Below are positions 25,701 through 38,603 of a DNA stretch of 64,000 nucleotides, piece after piece. Position 1 is the first letter of the stretch, and each line of letters opens with the position of its first letter. The notes below the pieces were generated by a model that made no database searches, was not told the origin of the DNA, and saw only the letters and a list, made by a program, of their open reading frames with translations. Origin of the DNA: Volvox africanus. Taxonomy: Eukaryota > Chlorophyta > Chlorophyceae > Chlamydomonadales > Volvocaceae. The stretch spans positions 1,464,001 to 1,528,000 of the forward strand of contig BSDZ01000010.1 of the NCBI GenBank assembly GCA_030268105.1, in the 5' to 3' direction. The position numbers and the translations under genes were made by a program.

Positions 25701-28700
25701 GGCCGCGGCCGGTGCACTGCAGCTCCTTGACTTTGGAGTTAAGGTTGATGCGGATTGGAATGCCCTGGCTGTACGGCGCCTCGCGGTTGAGGATGGGGGT
25801 GAACATGACCTGCGTGGCGGGTTAGTCGCTGTGTTACAAACAAATGAGAGACGGGAGAGGACACCGAGGCGCCGAGGCGAAAAGAGGGTTTGATGTTGCC
25901 AACACAACCAACAGAACCTTGGCTACACCATCGAAGTTTGAATAATCAAACCTGGACAGAACACCAAGCTCGGTGCGACCAGCTTAGGCTGTTAACAATC
26001 TATGGCACAAAAACGTTTTGCAGCTTAAGCAACTTATCCAACAACGATCGACCTCGTTTACGCTCCGCAAGCCGACTCCTATTTTGATGTATCGCCGAAT
26101 AGTCGGAAGAGTCGGGCTGCAGCGCCCTAGCCATGACGGTTACCAGGCATTGGGCTCTCCAACTGTAACTAGTAGTGCACTCCTTTTGCATGCGGCCTTA
26201 AATCCCGTTCCTCCCATCCCGACAGCACGTGCGCCTGCGCCCACATGGCTGCTGCCTTCACCTTAAGATTGAGTCGCTGGTCGGGTTCCAGGGTCCCCTC
26301 TGATGGCTCGCAAACAAAGAACTGCCAGTCCTTTGCTTTGATTACTTCCGCTGGGCGCTTTATCGAAAATTCGCAAGGCACCTGCTTCTGGTTGTGCAAC
26401 TGCACCGTGAACACCTTGCACTGCCCCGTCAGGCAGGAGCCGAAGTCCAGAATCTGTGGAACGGGTGGTGTATGCAGAGACCAGGAAGGACGTGACATAA
26501 TTGTGCTGAACAAACGAGGTTGAGACAGAATCCGGAATCAAGGCCCGTCAACTGACTTAATAAGGACGACAGAAACAAAGGTCTGCAGGGCTGGAGAGCC
26601 TGGCAACGAAAGATGGTAGCGTGCGGTGCAAGCCGTTATTATCATCAGCGACCTGCGCGGGACCGCAGGAGGACGTAGACCGCAGCGAAGACCGCGCTGA
26701 CTAGCTCTTTGGCACCCACCTCTGTGCTTATCCGCATGTCCGGCACCTGGATGTGTGCTCGCAGCGTCAACAGTACCGGCGGTGAGCCCTTGATACTCAA
26801 GGGGTAGATCAGCTCCAGGGGTCCCGGTTGCACGCTGGACTTGTTCGCCTGCATGGTCACTGCCACCTCCACGGACCCGAAGTCGGGCGCGCCTGGCAGC
26901 CGTGCCACCACTTCGGGGTCCACCTTGAAGCCGTGGAGCTCCAAAAGCCCTTTCTCGAAGCGGAAGGACACCTGTGAGGAATGATGGATGGACGGTGAGT
27001 ACCGTGGTGAAGGTAAACAGGCCGTTCCAATGCATTGCATGTCCCGGAAGCATGAGGCATGACTGGATCTCCCCGACCAGTGACGACCGTACCTGCTGTG
27101 TGCTTGTGTTTGTGATCCTGAATTTGCGAGTGCGGGTGAGGCCCTTGACAACGTAACCAAAGTCCAACACATAGTGTGCAACCGAGAGTGCCGGCAGCGG
27201 TGGCTGCAACGATGCAAGACGCGCGGCGCGGCGTGTTTCCTCATCCATGGGCAGGCCGCCACGATTCGAGCCAGTGGTGCCGATGGTCGCAATAGATGCA
27301 GCACGCGTAAGCACGCTTTTGCTTATGCCCGTGTTTGACCTTGCCGCCAGAGCACGTAGCTCGCCGGAGGCGGACACAGAGGGGCTGATGACTGCGCTAC
27401 CCTCGCGCTGCATCGTAGGAGAGGTGCTGAGGTGCTGTGAGTCTGCCGTGTCTGCGGCGCCTGCGTCGACCACCACTGACACGCGATCCGCCAGGCGCCG
27501 TCGCTCGGCCTCGCGGTCCAGCAGCTGTTGGATGAGCCGCAGCCGCTCCGCCTCTACCTCCACGCGCTTCTCCGGTGTCAGCTGTGGAGCACCAGATGCA
27601 CCCGTCGAGTGCGCTGACGCCACCCGGGCCGCTGCAGGAGCTGCAGCGGCGGCAGCGGCGGCAGCGTTCTTTGTGCCATTGACGCTACGTGTACCGCCTG
27701 GGATGCTGCGGGCACCGGCAGGTACAGTCCGCGACCCTGCTGTTGTCGGCACGGTTGCTGCCGATGCCGGCGGTCCACCACCCGCCGCTGCTGCATCTCC
27801 TGGGACTGGAGCGCCTTCCAAAGCTGGGGCGGCAGCTGCCCCGCCACGGTTTGAGCGCGTTGTGCTGCGCTGTAGACCACCAAACAGTGACAGAACGGCG
27901 TCACTCGGCTTGTTGGGCTCATCGGCTGGAACGTGCGACAGCGCACCGTTGATGAGTGACAAACGCGCCTTCTCCAAGCACGAGGTGAACTGCTCGTCAC
28001 GCACACGTGGTAAATTAATGACCACGGCTGCATAAGCGCCCTCCACTGAGATCTGCGGGGAACGGACAGACGGACAGATGCACAATTGACAAGATCAGTA
28101 CTGCTGGTGGATGCCTAGCAACGGTTGCGTGGCTCCACACCAGCTACGATTTTATTGAGCGGATGAAACAAAAACCCCACTTTGCTGGCCTTAAGTCAAA
28201 ACAAGAGCACGGCTTCCGAGCTCCATTGGCGACAGGTCCGCATGATGCGCTGTGTTTATGAACATGCAAGGAATCTACATGACGAGAATGGTCTAGTGTG
28301 GCAGGCGCGCCCAGGGCCCTGCAGCAGGGGGAGCAACATACGCAATTTGGACCTGCCTGAGATTCCGGTCTGTCGCACCTGGATCGGCACCGGCTCAAAG
28401 TGCGCTACCTCCACCAGCAACGTCTCCACCAGCTTCTCCGGAACGCCTGGGCAAACCTGTTTTGGAGCACCGGAAGCAGCGCCACAGGGACGTCAGCAGC
28501 TTGAACCCCGTGACGGCAAAAGCCTGACAGGAGCGACGCCATCGTGAAACAGCCGCCTCACTGGAGATTGGTTAGTAGCAATGATCCCCGAGGGCAAGCA
28601 TGCCGCACCTTCAGCTTGACGGTCTCCTTGGTCAACGGCGAAACGGTGCCGGACACCGGAACTGCTTCCACGATACCGGGCCGGGAAAGCCGCGTGAAGT

Positions 28701-31700
28701 TGAAGTTGTACGTGAATGGCACCTTGCCCGAGTTGCTCAATGTCAATTCGCGCTCCACGGTGCGGTCGTATAGTTGGATGCCGAAATCCAATATCTGCGG
28801 GACCCGAGGAAGATTATATAATGGTTTTAAGCCTAAAAATGACGTCGACAAATCCATGTGCTGCCATGCTGGCCGGGCAGGTCCTAGAAACCGGTCTCCT
28901 TGGTGTTAGCATTTAGATCCTGCCCAATAAATTTCTCTCAAGCCCTGTTGCCGCGCCTAGCCTAGCCCTTTTGCCGCGCTCCTGGCTACGACGCGTACAT
29001 CTCCAGGGAAAGAACGGACCCCTTCATGCCTAATGGTGCCAACGCACTAATGCTAGCCGCCCGCCGATCCTAATGCCCTGCTCCATGTACCTGCTGCGAA
29101 CTCCTGCATTGCTCAGATTTTTCATAAGGCTCATTTATCCCTCCAATGCCCCTACCCACCTGCGGCTCGACGCTGTACTTGATGTTGTTAGACTCGCCGG
29201 ATAGATGCACCGAGTATGCTGGGCCGCCCTCCACCTGGCACACTGCTGCGCAGGAGGCCCGAACGCCAGGGTAAGCGAAGAAGGAAAAAGTCATCGTTTC
29301 TGCCTCTCCAGGGCGCAGCACACCGCGGATGGGCATCACATCAAATAGCTGTGTAGGCGGCGGCTTGGGCCGGCCCTGCCGCATAGACATGGATGCCACT
29401 GAGTTGACGTCTTCCTGCACGGAACCCTTGTCCCACGCCCATGAGTACACCACATCGACGTTTGAGGAGTTCGTGACGCGCACAGGTACGCGACGCGTGG
29501 TGTCCAGTAGCACGGAGCCGAAGTCGATCGTGTGCGTTTCGAAGGAGAGGTTGGGGAAATCGACGTCTCCGTGCAGGTCAACCGCATCGCGCTGTGGGTT
29601 GTCTGAGTAGATCACCTGGAGCTTTGTGCGCGTCTGGATACTCTGCGGGTTCAGCGTCAGGGTCAAGGTCAAGTCATGACAGAAGTTCCTTCATTTTGGG
29701 GACTTCCCTCAACTAATGAACGAAATTACGAACGACACAAAGTAACCAACGGGACGCGTGTACATCTGCATGGTGCCAATGTGTGCTGTTTCCTCAACAG
29801 TTGTAAGACAGAGATACAAATGCCTATGCTTTGGGTATGTGAAAAGCAGCGCCTATGCGGGTTCTAGGCACAGGTTGTGCAGCCTCTCCTTGGAAGCTGG
29901 TTATTCGGGGCAGCTCCAGGTTGATCCGTACCTGGAGGTCCTCCTTGAAGTTGGGATCAAACGTGATATTTACAGTGCCACTCTCCTCCAAGTCCAGCAC
30001 CCAAGATGTGCGGTCCACCGTGAAAGGTGGGGTGGGCCGCAGCGCGAAGGTGAGCGGCAGCGGCGAGATGTTCTTGATGGTCAGAGGCCGCGTCTGTGAC
30101 TCAACCGGCACGCCCTTCTTATAAACGTGCCTGAAATGCAGCAGCCGCTCGGAGAAGTGTAGAAGCGGTGTGGCCACGTCGGCGCGCATGGCGGTTTCAA
30201 ACACACGCCGTGCTCCCTTGTTAGAGTTACCAAAGGTGCCGCTGCACACGAGCTGCTCACGTACCTCCCCTGGCAGCAATGCATTACCCGTGATGGTGAA
30301 CGTGGCGGCCTCCTTTGGCCCTAGTTGGACCTGCGCACATTGGCGTTCATGTTCGTGTGGATTCGCATGGCCATGGTGCTATACGCATGCGTGTGTGTTC
30401 ATGATTAGGACAGGGGTCCATCAAATGCGCGTGGTGAACGTCGTATCTTATCAAACAAGAGATATGTGCGTTTGAAAGATGAGAAGATGGAGCCTCAGGA
30501 TCTCTGCGTTCTAATTTCAACGCGATACGTGCGACTTGCAACTAGCATGTGCATGAATGCTCGGCAGGGCGCTGCTGAGCGTGCGCGAAACGTCAATGGC
30601 GGCTTGTTGCAGGGACATAGAACGGCATGGACACACGAACGCATGCAAAATCAAGGCGCCCAGCGTCTGTAAAAATGGTCATTGGCACTAGGCTTTCCCG
30701 TCGACATGTCGCTGGACTATGTAATAGGCAACCACGCAATGCGGTCCCGCCCGCACCTTATCAGGGGAGATATTGAAGACGGGGTGCATCTCCGGGGCGA
30801 TTAACGACAATTCAAACCTCTTGCCCGAGCCACGATGTGCCCGCGCATACTCACGCTTGAGCTCATCGAACCTGGGCAATGAGGGAAGAGGGTCAGTCGT
30901 AAGCATCATCCAACTGCCCTTAGGTCACGACCACCGGGAACCTCCCCAATCCAAGGCTCTGAGCCCGGAATAGCGTGAGATCCAACAGCGATCCGTCGCC
31001 TCCGATCAGCTGCAGTTCCAAACGCCGAACCATGGAGGCGTGACAATCTCGTGAGTCCAAAGCACGACATGATTTGTTGGGGAGGCGACCCTGCTGTACT
31101 GCACCTTATGCGCCTCCCCTGCCAGCCACGCGGCGGCTGGTTGCCGGCTGCAGTCACAATTTGTGCGGTCGCAATCTCACCTGTTAGAAGTCCAGGCCAG
31201 CAAAACTCCCTTGCGGCCCATATTGTATACGGTAACGTCGCGACTGAAAGGCCGACCCACGAACTGGTAGCCGAAGTCCACCAGGCCGCTGGATAGTTCT
31301 TCAGCCAAGATGGCGCTGCCGGTGCCTGTCATTATGTACACAAGCGCACGCACCAGTTAAGATTGTGCCCCTCGTTAGTTTGCAGGGGAAGCGGTCGAGA
31401 AAGATAGCGTGGACTGGATTGCTTTGTCCAATGCGCGAGAGGACAAAGACCTTGAGAGCTTGGGGCTAATTGTTGTGTTTTGTGATCATGAAGGTCGGTC
31501 CTACACATGCTGCCCACGAACCGTGCCCGAACCCGGTTCTTGGCTAATTAGAACAAGCTCAGGGCAGTCCGCTTACAGGCGTTCTTCCCTCCCCACGCCC
31601 CCCACGGTCCCCTTCGTTGATGCTTTGTAAGGGATTTTGGCCACCTCGTTGTCCATCTGTCTAATCTTCTTTGAGGCCCTGCACTAACCCGTAGCCGTGA

Positions 31701-34700
31701 GCGGGACAGGCATGTCAGCGCCCTCTTGGATCAACACGTGTAGCGTATCCGCAAAGTCCATGCTCTCGTCCATCTTAACGATCACGTGCGCCGTGCAGCT
31801 CTCTCCCGGCTCCAAATGTGCTTGGCGTGGCTCAACGCTGAAGACGCTGTCCTTGGATTCAATAAAAAGTTTGAAATCCGCAGGAATGGCGCTGATGTTG
31901 TTGATCGTCAGCGGCATTGAGTGCTCCTTGAGTACCGGCACCTTGTCAAAGGCGATTGTAGGAGTGTTGGTTCTGAGGTGTGTGGCAAGGGAGCATGAAA
32001 GCAGGAGTCGGTGACTGAACACTTCATTTGACGGGACGTTATTGCCCTGTCCTATGAGCCCTACACCTGGCCTCCCAGACGCAAGCCGCTGAGGCCCCTC
32101 TGAGGGTAATCCAGGGCAATCCTTCATCCCTCCGCGCAGCATAAAAGGAAGACGAGGCACGTGATAGTCAACAGGGCTCACGGAAGGCCATTACTTGTGT
32201 ACATCTCGTTCATCCGGTAAATTGTGTTAGACGGCATCATCCTGCTGACTGTCCAAAATCGGCATGCTGCTGCAGGACTACTGACTTGCTTGGTCTGCAT
32301 CCTCATGAGTCTTTGTCATCAGCACTTACCGCCCATCAATATCGTCGCCGAAGTCCAGCTGGGGGCCAATACATTTCGCGTTGAGAATCAGCTCCAGGGG
32401 CGCCCCTTTTGACCCGAGCGCCTTGATCCTCACAGGGATCTGGATCCTTCCCAGCGTGTACGTCGTCAGCGTCAGATCTATTGCCTGCTCACCGCGCGCA
32501 GGGATGCCGCCTGACGATGGCTCTACCGTGAATGCCGCTAAACCCAGTGAGTTGTGCTCCTGCGGCAGCACCTCGAACTTGGCGGGCAGCTTCGATTCGT
32601 TCACAATGCGCAGCTCCTGCGGGACATAGAGGTACATAGGTCAGAGATGAGAACAATTGGGGATGGCTGGTGGCCACGCGTTCTTTCTTGCATGTGTTTG
32701 CGCATTTCTGCGCCGTGGAGGTGATGAGGATCTGCTCCTCCGGTAACCCAGCGTACATGAAGGAGATCGCCGCTGCTGCTACTGCTACTGACATTTTCAC
32801 GAACATCCGGGCATCCAGTCTGGTTATGCACCGCGATGATAACGCGCGTAGTTGACGCTGCCACGACAAGATTCCCGCCTTCACAGCCCGGGCAGACCCA
32901 GCCTCCCCAACCACTACGCATCCCGGCACCTTCTGTCCCCAGCCCGGGTTAGCCGCGCTTGATTAGCCAATGTGGCACTTTCCTTCATCCTTACCTGTTT
33001 GTACGGGTACCGCAGGCTGCACTCCCCAAATTCCAACGTCCGCGAATACAGGCTTAGCTTAGGCACTGCGCACTCGGCGGTGAGTGGCAGCACCAGCTGG
33101 CGCTCCGCCACGCCAGGGATATCCATTACGAGCTCCGTGCGATAGCGCTGAACCTGCGCCATCCCAAGGAGAGGATATCCATGCCTGTGAAATGAAAATC
33201 ATGTAACCTTCGTGCAGGGAGACCCCTGGACACCGCATTCTGCCATACAGCTGAAGACAGATAAGGCGCCCCTGAAAAACATTGGCACAAATCGACTGCG
33301 ACACACTTATCAGGGATTTGCAAGGCCGGCGTACCCCGGTGAGGCCCTCGCCACGTCCCCGACCTCCTGCCGAATGCCAAGTCCTGGCAGGAATCCCCGG
33401 GGGCTTCCATGCTATTGCTACTCGCCCTCGTGCCTAGTGTCGTCTTCTCCCAACGTTGCTTGACCGGGGTTCTGCTGCCCTCCCTAGCTTACCGTCCTGC
33501 TGATGAACTCCACGTTGATCTTGACCCGGCCGTGGGGCAGAATGGTGCCCTTGGCCGGTAAGATCTGGAACTCGCGCGGCTCCTCCTGGTCGGTGGGGAC
33601 TCGCCAGAGGAAACGCAACGGGATCTCGCTAGTGTTCGTAAGCGCGAACTCCTTCGTGTACCTGCGGCATCAGGGATAGCGGCAGGATGCACGGCAGGCC
33701 CGGAGTTCAAGCCACTGAGTCCCTAGCCTACTAGCCCCTTGTGCAACGATCAGTTCCACGGCAATTAATGCGTGCGAAGGCCATTTAAAAGTGACCAGTG
33801 CGTGCGCTTCGATAACCATGGCCATGACGTGTGATGGCATGGCTGGCTACATGATTAATGCAAGGCATGAAAACCCCAAAGGTTTTCCGCAGGCCCCTGG
33901 TTTTCCATGCCCCAACCCTAGTCCCGGTCCAGCACACCAGAGTTTATCCTAGCCTGGGCCTGGTGAATTTAGCCCAGAGACGTTAAAGTGCTGATATAGA
34001 CATCACGTGCCATCCCATGTCCATCATGCCCATCATCACGTGCCATCCCATGTCCATCATGCCCATCATCACGTGCCATCCCATGTCCTGCATGCGCGCT
34101 TCCCCGCACATGCGTTGTGTAACGCTGCCGACACCACGTGCAGTTTCCACCGTGCGTTGAGGCCCAGCTGTGGCTACACCTCGTCCAAACGATTTTCATG
34201 TAGCATATGAACGGAACTGCCGAATGTGTCGGATAATCGTATTCCCCACAGCAATGTATTAGTGTATGGACATCCATAGTCCTGATTTCACCTGTGCGGC
34301 TCTCAAGCGCCCACGCATACGCAGGCAAGTTATGCTGCAAAACACCTTAACCGCCCAACTGCAAATACAGAGCGGCAATTGCAGACCAGATCTGCACACT
34401 GCTTCTAGTCCCTCACCTTGCCACCGTTCCCGGCCCACCCAGCGCTGCGCCCCTGCACCCACCTGAACCCGTAGGAGCAAACCCCAAAGTCCAGCGCTTC
34501 CTCGTCTACCTCGAACGAAGGCGCGCAAACACGGCCCCGGAACTGCAGGCTCAGTGGCTCGCTGCTGCCCCGGATCTGCCATGCGAACGTCTCGTCAAAG
34601 GCACCCAGCAGGTCCGACAGCAGCTTCACCTTGATGACCTGGATCTGCCCGCCCGCCAGGCGCCCAGAGGCCGGCTCGAATGAGAAGCGGCTGCCAAAGG

Positions 34701-36818
34701 GGCTGCCCGGAGGTACAAGTCGGTACTCCACGTCGATCTTGCCGCGGTTCTGCAGCTCTACCTCATACTGGTGCAGCGTATTGACCCACGTATCGCCCAC
34801 GTCCAGCACGTCATAAGAAAAGACCGCGGTGGGACCGAGGCCGCGGCCCTTGAACACCACTGGGAGGCGCTCCGCGCGGCCGGCAACGTCCACGTATGCC
34901 ATCACCTCGTAATCCCGTGCGTGGTCGGGGCTGAACGTGACGACCACTTCCAATTCGCTGTGCGGCCAGATAGTGCCGTCCACTGGATTGACAGTGAAGT
35001 TGCGGTCATTGAAAAGGTGCTGATCCAGGAGAGCATCGCGTTGAGCCTTATGCAGCTTCCGGGACAGCTGCGCAGCGGCGCTGGAGAAAATGGCGTCCTC
35101 ATCCTCCGACGACACATCGCCGTCGCCGGTGTTGGTACCGTTGGCGCCAATGTCGCCGTTGCGGTATGTGGCCCGCGGCGACGTTGTGAGTGACCCCAGG
35201 CGCTGCGTTGTAATAGCTGCATCTTGGTCCGCCGATGGCCGCTGTTTCACCGAGAACGTGATGCTGCTGTCACTGTTGTTGACGATCTTAAACGTTTTCT
35301 GGCTGGACTTTGTTACAAAGGTAGACAACATTGTAAGAACCCCCTGCGACACGCCAACGTCAAGCTCCTTGCCACTTCCCAGTAGCTGCGCGTACACGCA
35401 GCGACCGCTGTCGTACCGAATCTCCAGCTCGCCTTCATACCGTCCCACTGAAGGCGGTTCGAACGTGACGGTGCACTGCAGCGTCTCGTCTGGTGCTAGG
35501 TGCCCCGCCGCGGGGCTTACCCCAAAGGGCGTCGGCGCGGATAGGCTGAAGTGCGCGGCCTTGCTGCCCACGTTGCGCACGAAAACGGTCTGGCGCGCCT
35601 CCACCTTTGCGGGCACAGTTCCAAACTCCACGAGGTCAGGGAAGCCTAGCGCCGCAGACGCACCCACCGCCAGCACGGGCACCACGAACTTTTCGCGTTC
35701 AGTACACACAACTAAATCACAGGAGTAATCGTCGCGCGACTCCGGACGGAAGGTCACCATGAACGCCACTTCCATCCCCGTCGCAACTTTGCTGTCGTCC
35801 TTGCCCGTGGCCGCCACTCGCCGTACAGAAAAATACGGCGACTCCATGGGCAGGACTTTGACGCGGCGCGACACCTGATGAGGGTAGGGGGATTGGGCCA
35901 TTTCAGTGGTCTTCTAGTGCGCCCGTGCGCCCAAATCGATGGAGAGACGGCCACAGTTTTGCGGCTCCGGGCGCCCAGAATCGGGAGTCATTGACCTGCC
36001 ACCAGATGCAGTAAGGCAATTTCAGCCCTAGGCGCCGTGTATGCAGCGGACGCAACCCAAGGCCTTTACCGGCAGGCTGACATAGCCCCAGCCCAGACAA
36101 CATGAACTCTCCCTCCATGCACCTAGTCTTACGTTGTCGTTATTGCGGAGGTAAAGAGTGGCATCATAGGTCTGGAACGCCTCATAATTGTGAAAAGTGA
36201 CCTCTGGGGGAAATGGCTGGAAGATTGGTTCGTCCACCGGCACCTTGCACTCCACCTGTACGGGTACGAGATCATCGAAGTCACGAACATGTGCAATCAG
36301 AACGTTCATACAGTGGATCGATTAGAGCTATGACAGGGTGTAATGGCGAGCGGAGAGCGCATAACCAGGGTTTGAAGGGACGTGGGTTCGGCGGTGCAAT
36401 GGTCAAGGTCAATTCCAGAACAGAACAACCCGCGTGCCTTTGCACTCCAATACAAAGCACAAAGTTTTGAAGCTTCCCACTCGCGAAATATGCTGCTCCA
36501 CGCCATCTTACGTGGTGGCTGAAGTCCGCAATATTCAGATGCTCAATAATCCGCGGACGCGGCCGCCAACCCTCTACATTCCGTCCAGTTTGTGACACCT
36601 CCGCAACCTGCTGACCGGGTGTTTTCTGCAGGGACGTACACAGGTCCTTGCATGCATATCTCTGTCTGGCATAACGTCGTCAGCAAGGACATGGGAAGTA
36701 CCTTTGTAAGTTGGCTAGGATCAACGTCGCCATTGTATTTCTTGTACTTTAAGGTTGCTTTTGGAGTGTTCTCCTGGTGCGTCAAGGACCCTACGCGTAG
36801 GGTCCCGGTCCCGACCAT
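12750..36818 (-). CDS. HYDIN: HYDIN, central-pair axonemal protein (complete, 30 exons)
   Basis: Thirty exons follow the order of human HYDIN as I remember it. All join in compatible phases; the coding sum is 14,934 bases, about 4,977 residues, close to the roughly 5,000 usual for HYDIN. HYDIN is a giant protein of ASH/MSP-type beta-sandwich repeats on the C2 microtubule of the flagellar central pair, needed for normal beating. Landmarks are FQPFPPEVTFHNYEAFQTYD near the N-terminus, repeated LDFG/VDFG strands, an adenylate-kinase-like P-loop in exon 19, and the C-terminal WVYYLQA (human WVYYLKG). The start ATG at 36818 opens exon 1 (36818-36702). Exons 1-18, 19 and 20-30 are described in separate entries. 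Pro/Ala-rich linkers in exons 15, 19, 20 and 26 look like algal insertions. No frameshift or internal stop was seen. Flanking genes are not obviously flagellar. Confidence 0.96.
21356..21392. repeat. Short CAACCG/CAACCA hexamer repeat in a HYDIN intron
   Basis: Five to six degenerate copies of a caaccg/caacca hexamer lie in the intron between HYDIN exons 22 and 23, just upstream (minus strand) of the exon 23 acceptor. Confidence 0.7.
23070..25333 (-). other. HYDIN: HYDIN exon 19: adenylate-kinase-like domain and Pro-rich linkers
   Basis: This single 2,264-base exon begins YNENSVLYLPPQHPG, matching the human lead-in to the kinase-like region. After an Ala-rich stretch it has LVLVVGPHLVGKTTQARRLG, a P-loop (GPHLVGKT) followed by VPVVQLDDML as in nucleotide kinases. 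Lid and base-binding residues are hard to place because Ala-, Thr- and Pro-rich linkers interrupt the domain; three runs of seven or more prolines occur. The exon then returns to beta-sandwich repeats (WVIPAGGAVELLVQFASPDV; FEFGPLLHSKDVTGYLEG). HYDIN proteins are known to carry such a kinase-like insert. Whether it binds or turns over nucleotide here cannot be judged from sequence. Confidence 0.88.
25511..36818 (-). other. HYDIN: HYDIN N-terminal half, exons 1-18 (exon map)
   Basis: Exons read from sequence: 36818-36702, 36607-36512, 36255-36133, 35874-34463, 33661-33493, 33153-32995, 32616-32330, 31972-31689, 31325-31181, 30871-30757, 30330-29932, 29642-29160, 28794-28609, 28456-28379, 28052-27093, 26971-26720, 26453-26262 and 25809-25511. 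Exon 4 carries the run FPDLVEFGTVPAKVEARQTV and several more ASH-type units. Exon 14 encodes CPGVPEKLVETLLVEVAHFE, very close to the human protein. Exon 15 holds an Ala/Gly/Thr-rich linker of about 150 residues, then LDFGYVVKGLTRTRKF. Exon 18 ends YLSDEEALRGMEG, the segment directly before the kinase-like region in other HYDIN proteins. All internal splice sites used are GT..AG. Confidence 0.9.
34003..34088. repeat. 33-base tandem repeat with CACGTG cores in HYDIN intron 4
   Basis: About 2.7 copies of a 33-base unit occur head to tail, each starting catcacgtgccatcccatg and continuing with tccatcatgcccat. Each copy includes the palindrome CACGTG. It sits inside the intron between HYDIN exons 4 and 5. 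It is a minisatellite; any regulatory role is speculation. Confidence 0.8.
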
Positions 36819-37302
36819 TGCTATTTGCGCCTTCTTCGCTTTTCATCCATCAAAACTAGTTTTAAATCATTGCATAAATAATGCCAAATATGTTGGTACA
36901 ATCTATAATGGATTTGTGTACCAATTATATAACGCTGCCTTCGAGTTGCGGCATAAGGACGTGGACAAGAACAAAGCTTTATCAAGCAAATTCAAACAAA
37001 CTTCTATATAAATTTGGCATATTAAAACGCTTGTTTGATATGTTCGACTGGGTTAATGCTATTAATGCCGTACGGGGTTTAGAGAAAGCTTCGCAATCCC
37101 ATTTCATACTCCCGCTATGCTTATATCCGGGACACAGGGGTTACTTGAAAATTTTAAATTGATTAATGCATGCATTACGTGTAACGCAATCTTTTCTCTT
37201 GAGACGGCGGTCAGATATCTTGGGTATATCTGCCCACGGACCCAGCCGCCTGGAGTAATTCACAACACCAGACCATTTACAAACTCAAAAATAACACCAG
37301 CA
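36819..37302 (-). promoter_or_regulatory. HYDIN upstream region
   Basis: This AT-rich stretch of 484 bases separates the HYDIN start codon from the 3' end of the Cdc25-like gene on the same strand, and must contain the HYDIN promoter and 5' untranslated region. No TATA box or other named element could be fixed with confidence. The polyadenylation signal of the Cdc25-like gene lies at its far end. Confidence 0.4.
37277..37281 (-). promoter_or_regulatory. Polyadenylation signal TGTAA for the Cdc25-like gene
   Basis: TGTAA on the minus strand lies 22 bases beyond the stop of the Cdc25-like gene. TGTAA is the usual polyadenylation signal in Chlamydomonas and its relatives. The position supports the gene end chosen. 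Confidence 0.6.
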
Positions 37303-38603
37303 TCACTGTTTCCAATATGCGTCCTCAATTCCCTCTACCAGATCGTGGTCATGCCGGTACTGGCTCACGAAGCCATTGAAGCCACCGCGAAGCACGTACA
37401 CTATGGGTTTAGCGGGACCTGGACGCGTGCTTAGCTGCTTTGCCAACCTCAGGGCGCATCTACAAGGCAAATGGGCGGTGACATAGTCCAAAGCGAACAA
37501 TTCGGCTTTACCGCGACCGACAACGGGAATATGCCTTAGGCGAGAACATCGAAGCTTTGTATTGGGGGATGTGAATACCAAGAACAGACGACCAAATAGT
37601 CGCTTAGCGCAGACAACAGTACACACAAAACTTAGCGGCGCACCTGGGGCCCCTTTGTTGGCTGAACATGCAGTGTACGACCACCTGCGAAATACCATGA
37701 ATTGCTTGCATCCCTACTGAAACACAATCGCAATGGATGCACATGGCTCTTTTACCTCACATAGCTTTCATGCCGTGCGAATTCCGTTTGATACACGAGC
37801 TAATAGAGTGCGCACGTGGTGGTCGTGGATGAGTAGTAAATTCAAGCGAATTTAGAGCGTTTATAACCCGCATGGATCGTGATTCTGAAGATTAAAAAGC
37901 AATTTGGAAAGAGACATACGCACCATATCCTTGCCATCCAGGTGTTTATCAATGATATCGCTAATGTGCGCCTCGTTACACCATTCCTCGGATGGTGCAT
38001 TCACTGCCCCGCGTATATGACCGCCGGCAAAGTCCTGGTACAACGTGGTTGAAGAGAACCCGGGCCATTTTGTAAACCTCATGAGTGCATGAGCACATGT
38101 GTAGTAGACGACCAGTAGCCCTGACCCAAGAACCCATTGCCTTTTAAGCCTTTAGTTTTGTAGAGTGTGCAACATGTAGAGATATTTCTTGCGTGTGCCG
38201 GTTAAGTCGCAATCTAATGCATGGACTTGTGTTCCATTTCTTACTCTCGCGGGAGTTGCCGCGTGTATGCAGTGAGCGCGCTTTAGGAACTGGTACCTAC
38301 CTGTCTATTAAAATCCCAAGCTTCAACACAAGATCTGGAGGCATTCCAGACCATGTATGCTACGAGCTTTAATTTTGGAACATTGCCATGCATCCAGGCC
38401 TGGCTCCTATCCGTACCCTGCCCTCAACTCCAGTAGACCCTGGCTCCAGCGTCCACCCCAGGTTACCCACATCAATCTTTAGGCCGCACCTCATCCCGAA
38501 CGTCCAGCACCAAAATGCGTTCCTTTTGCGTCGGATGCCTTAGTACATTCGCTAGCTGAAGTGGCTCCAAGTATTGATTCGTTGGACGAATAGCTATTGC
38601 CAT
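37303..38603 (-). CDS. Cdc25/ACR2-like rhodanese-fold phosphatase
   Basis: Four exons, 38603-38490, 38034-37924, 37684-37644 and 37459-37303, join in phase and sum to 423 bases, a 140-residue protein. This is the usual size of the small plant and algal Cdc25-like proteins. The rhodanese fold is shown by ERILVLDVRDE followed by DFAGGHIRGAVNAPSEEW. The 41-base third exon carries the catalytic loop VVVHCMFSQQRGPR, an HCx5R site, and LAKQL follows. Plant members act as dual-specificity phosphatases and/or arsenate reductases (ACR2). The start ATG MAIAIRPTNQYLEP was chosen because the family begins shortly before the first strand; in-frame ATGs farther upstream exist. It is divergent from the TPR gene, with a TGTAA signal after its stop. 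Phosphatase versus arsenate reductase cannot be decided here. Confidence 0.86.
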
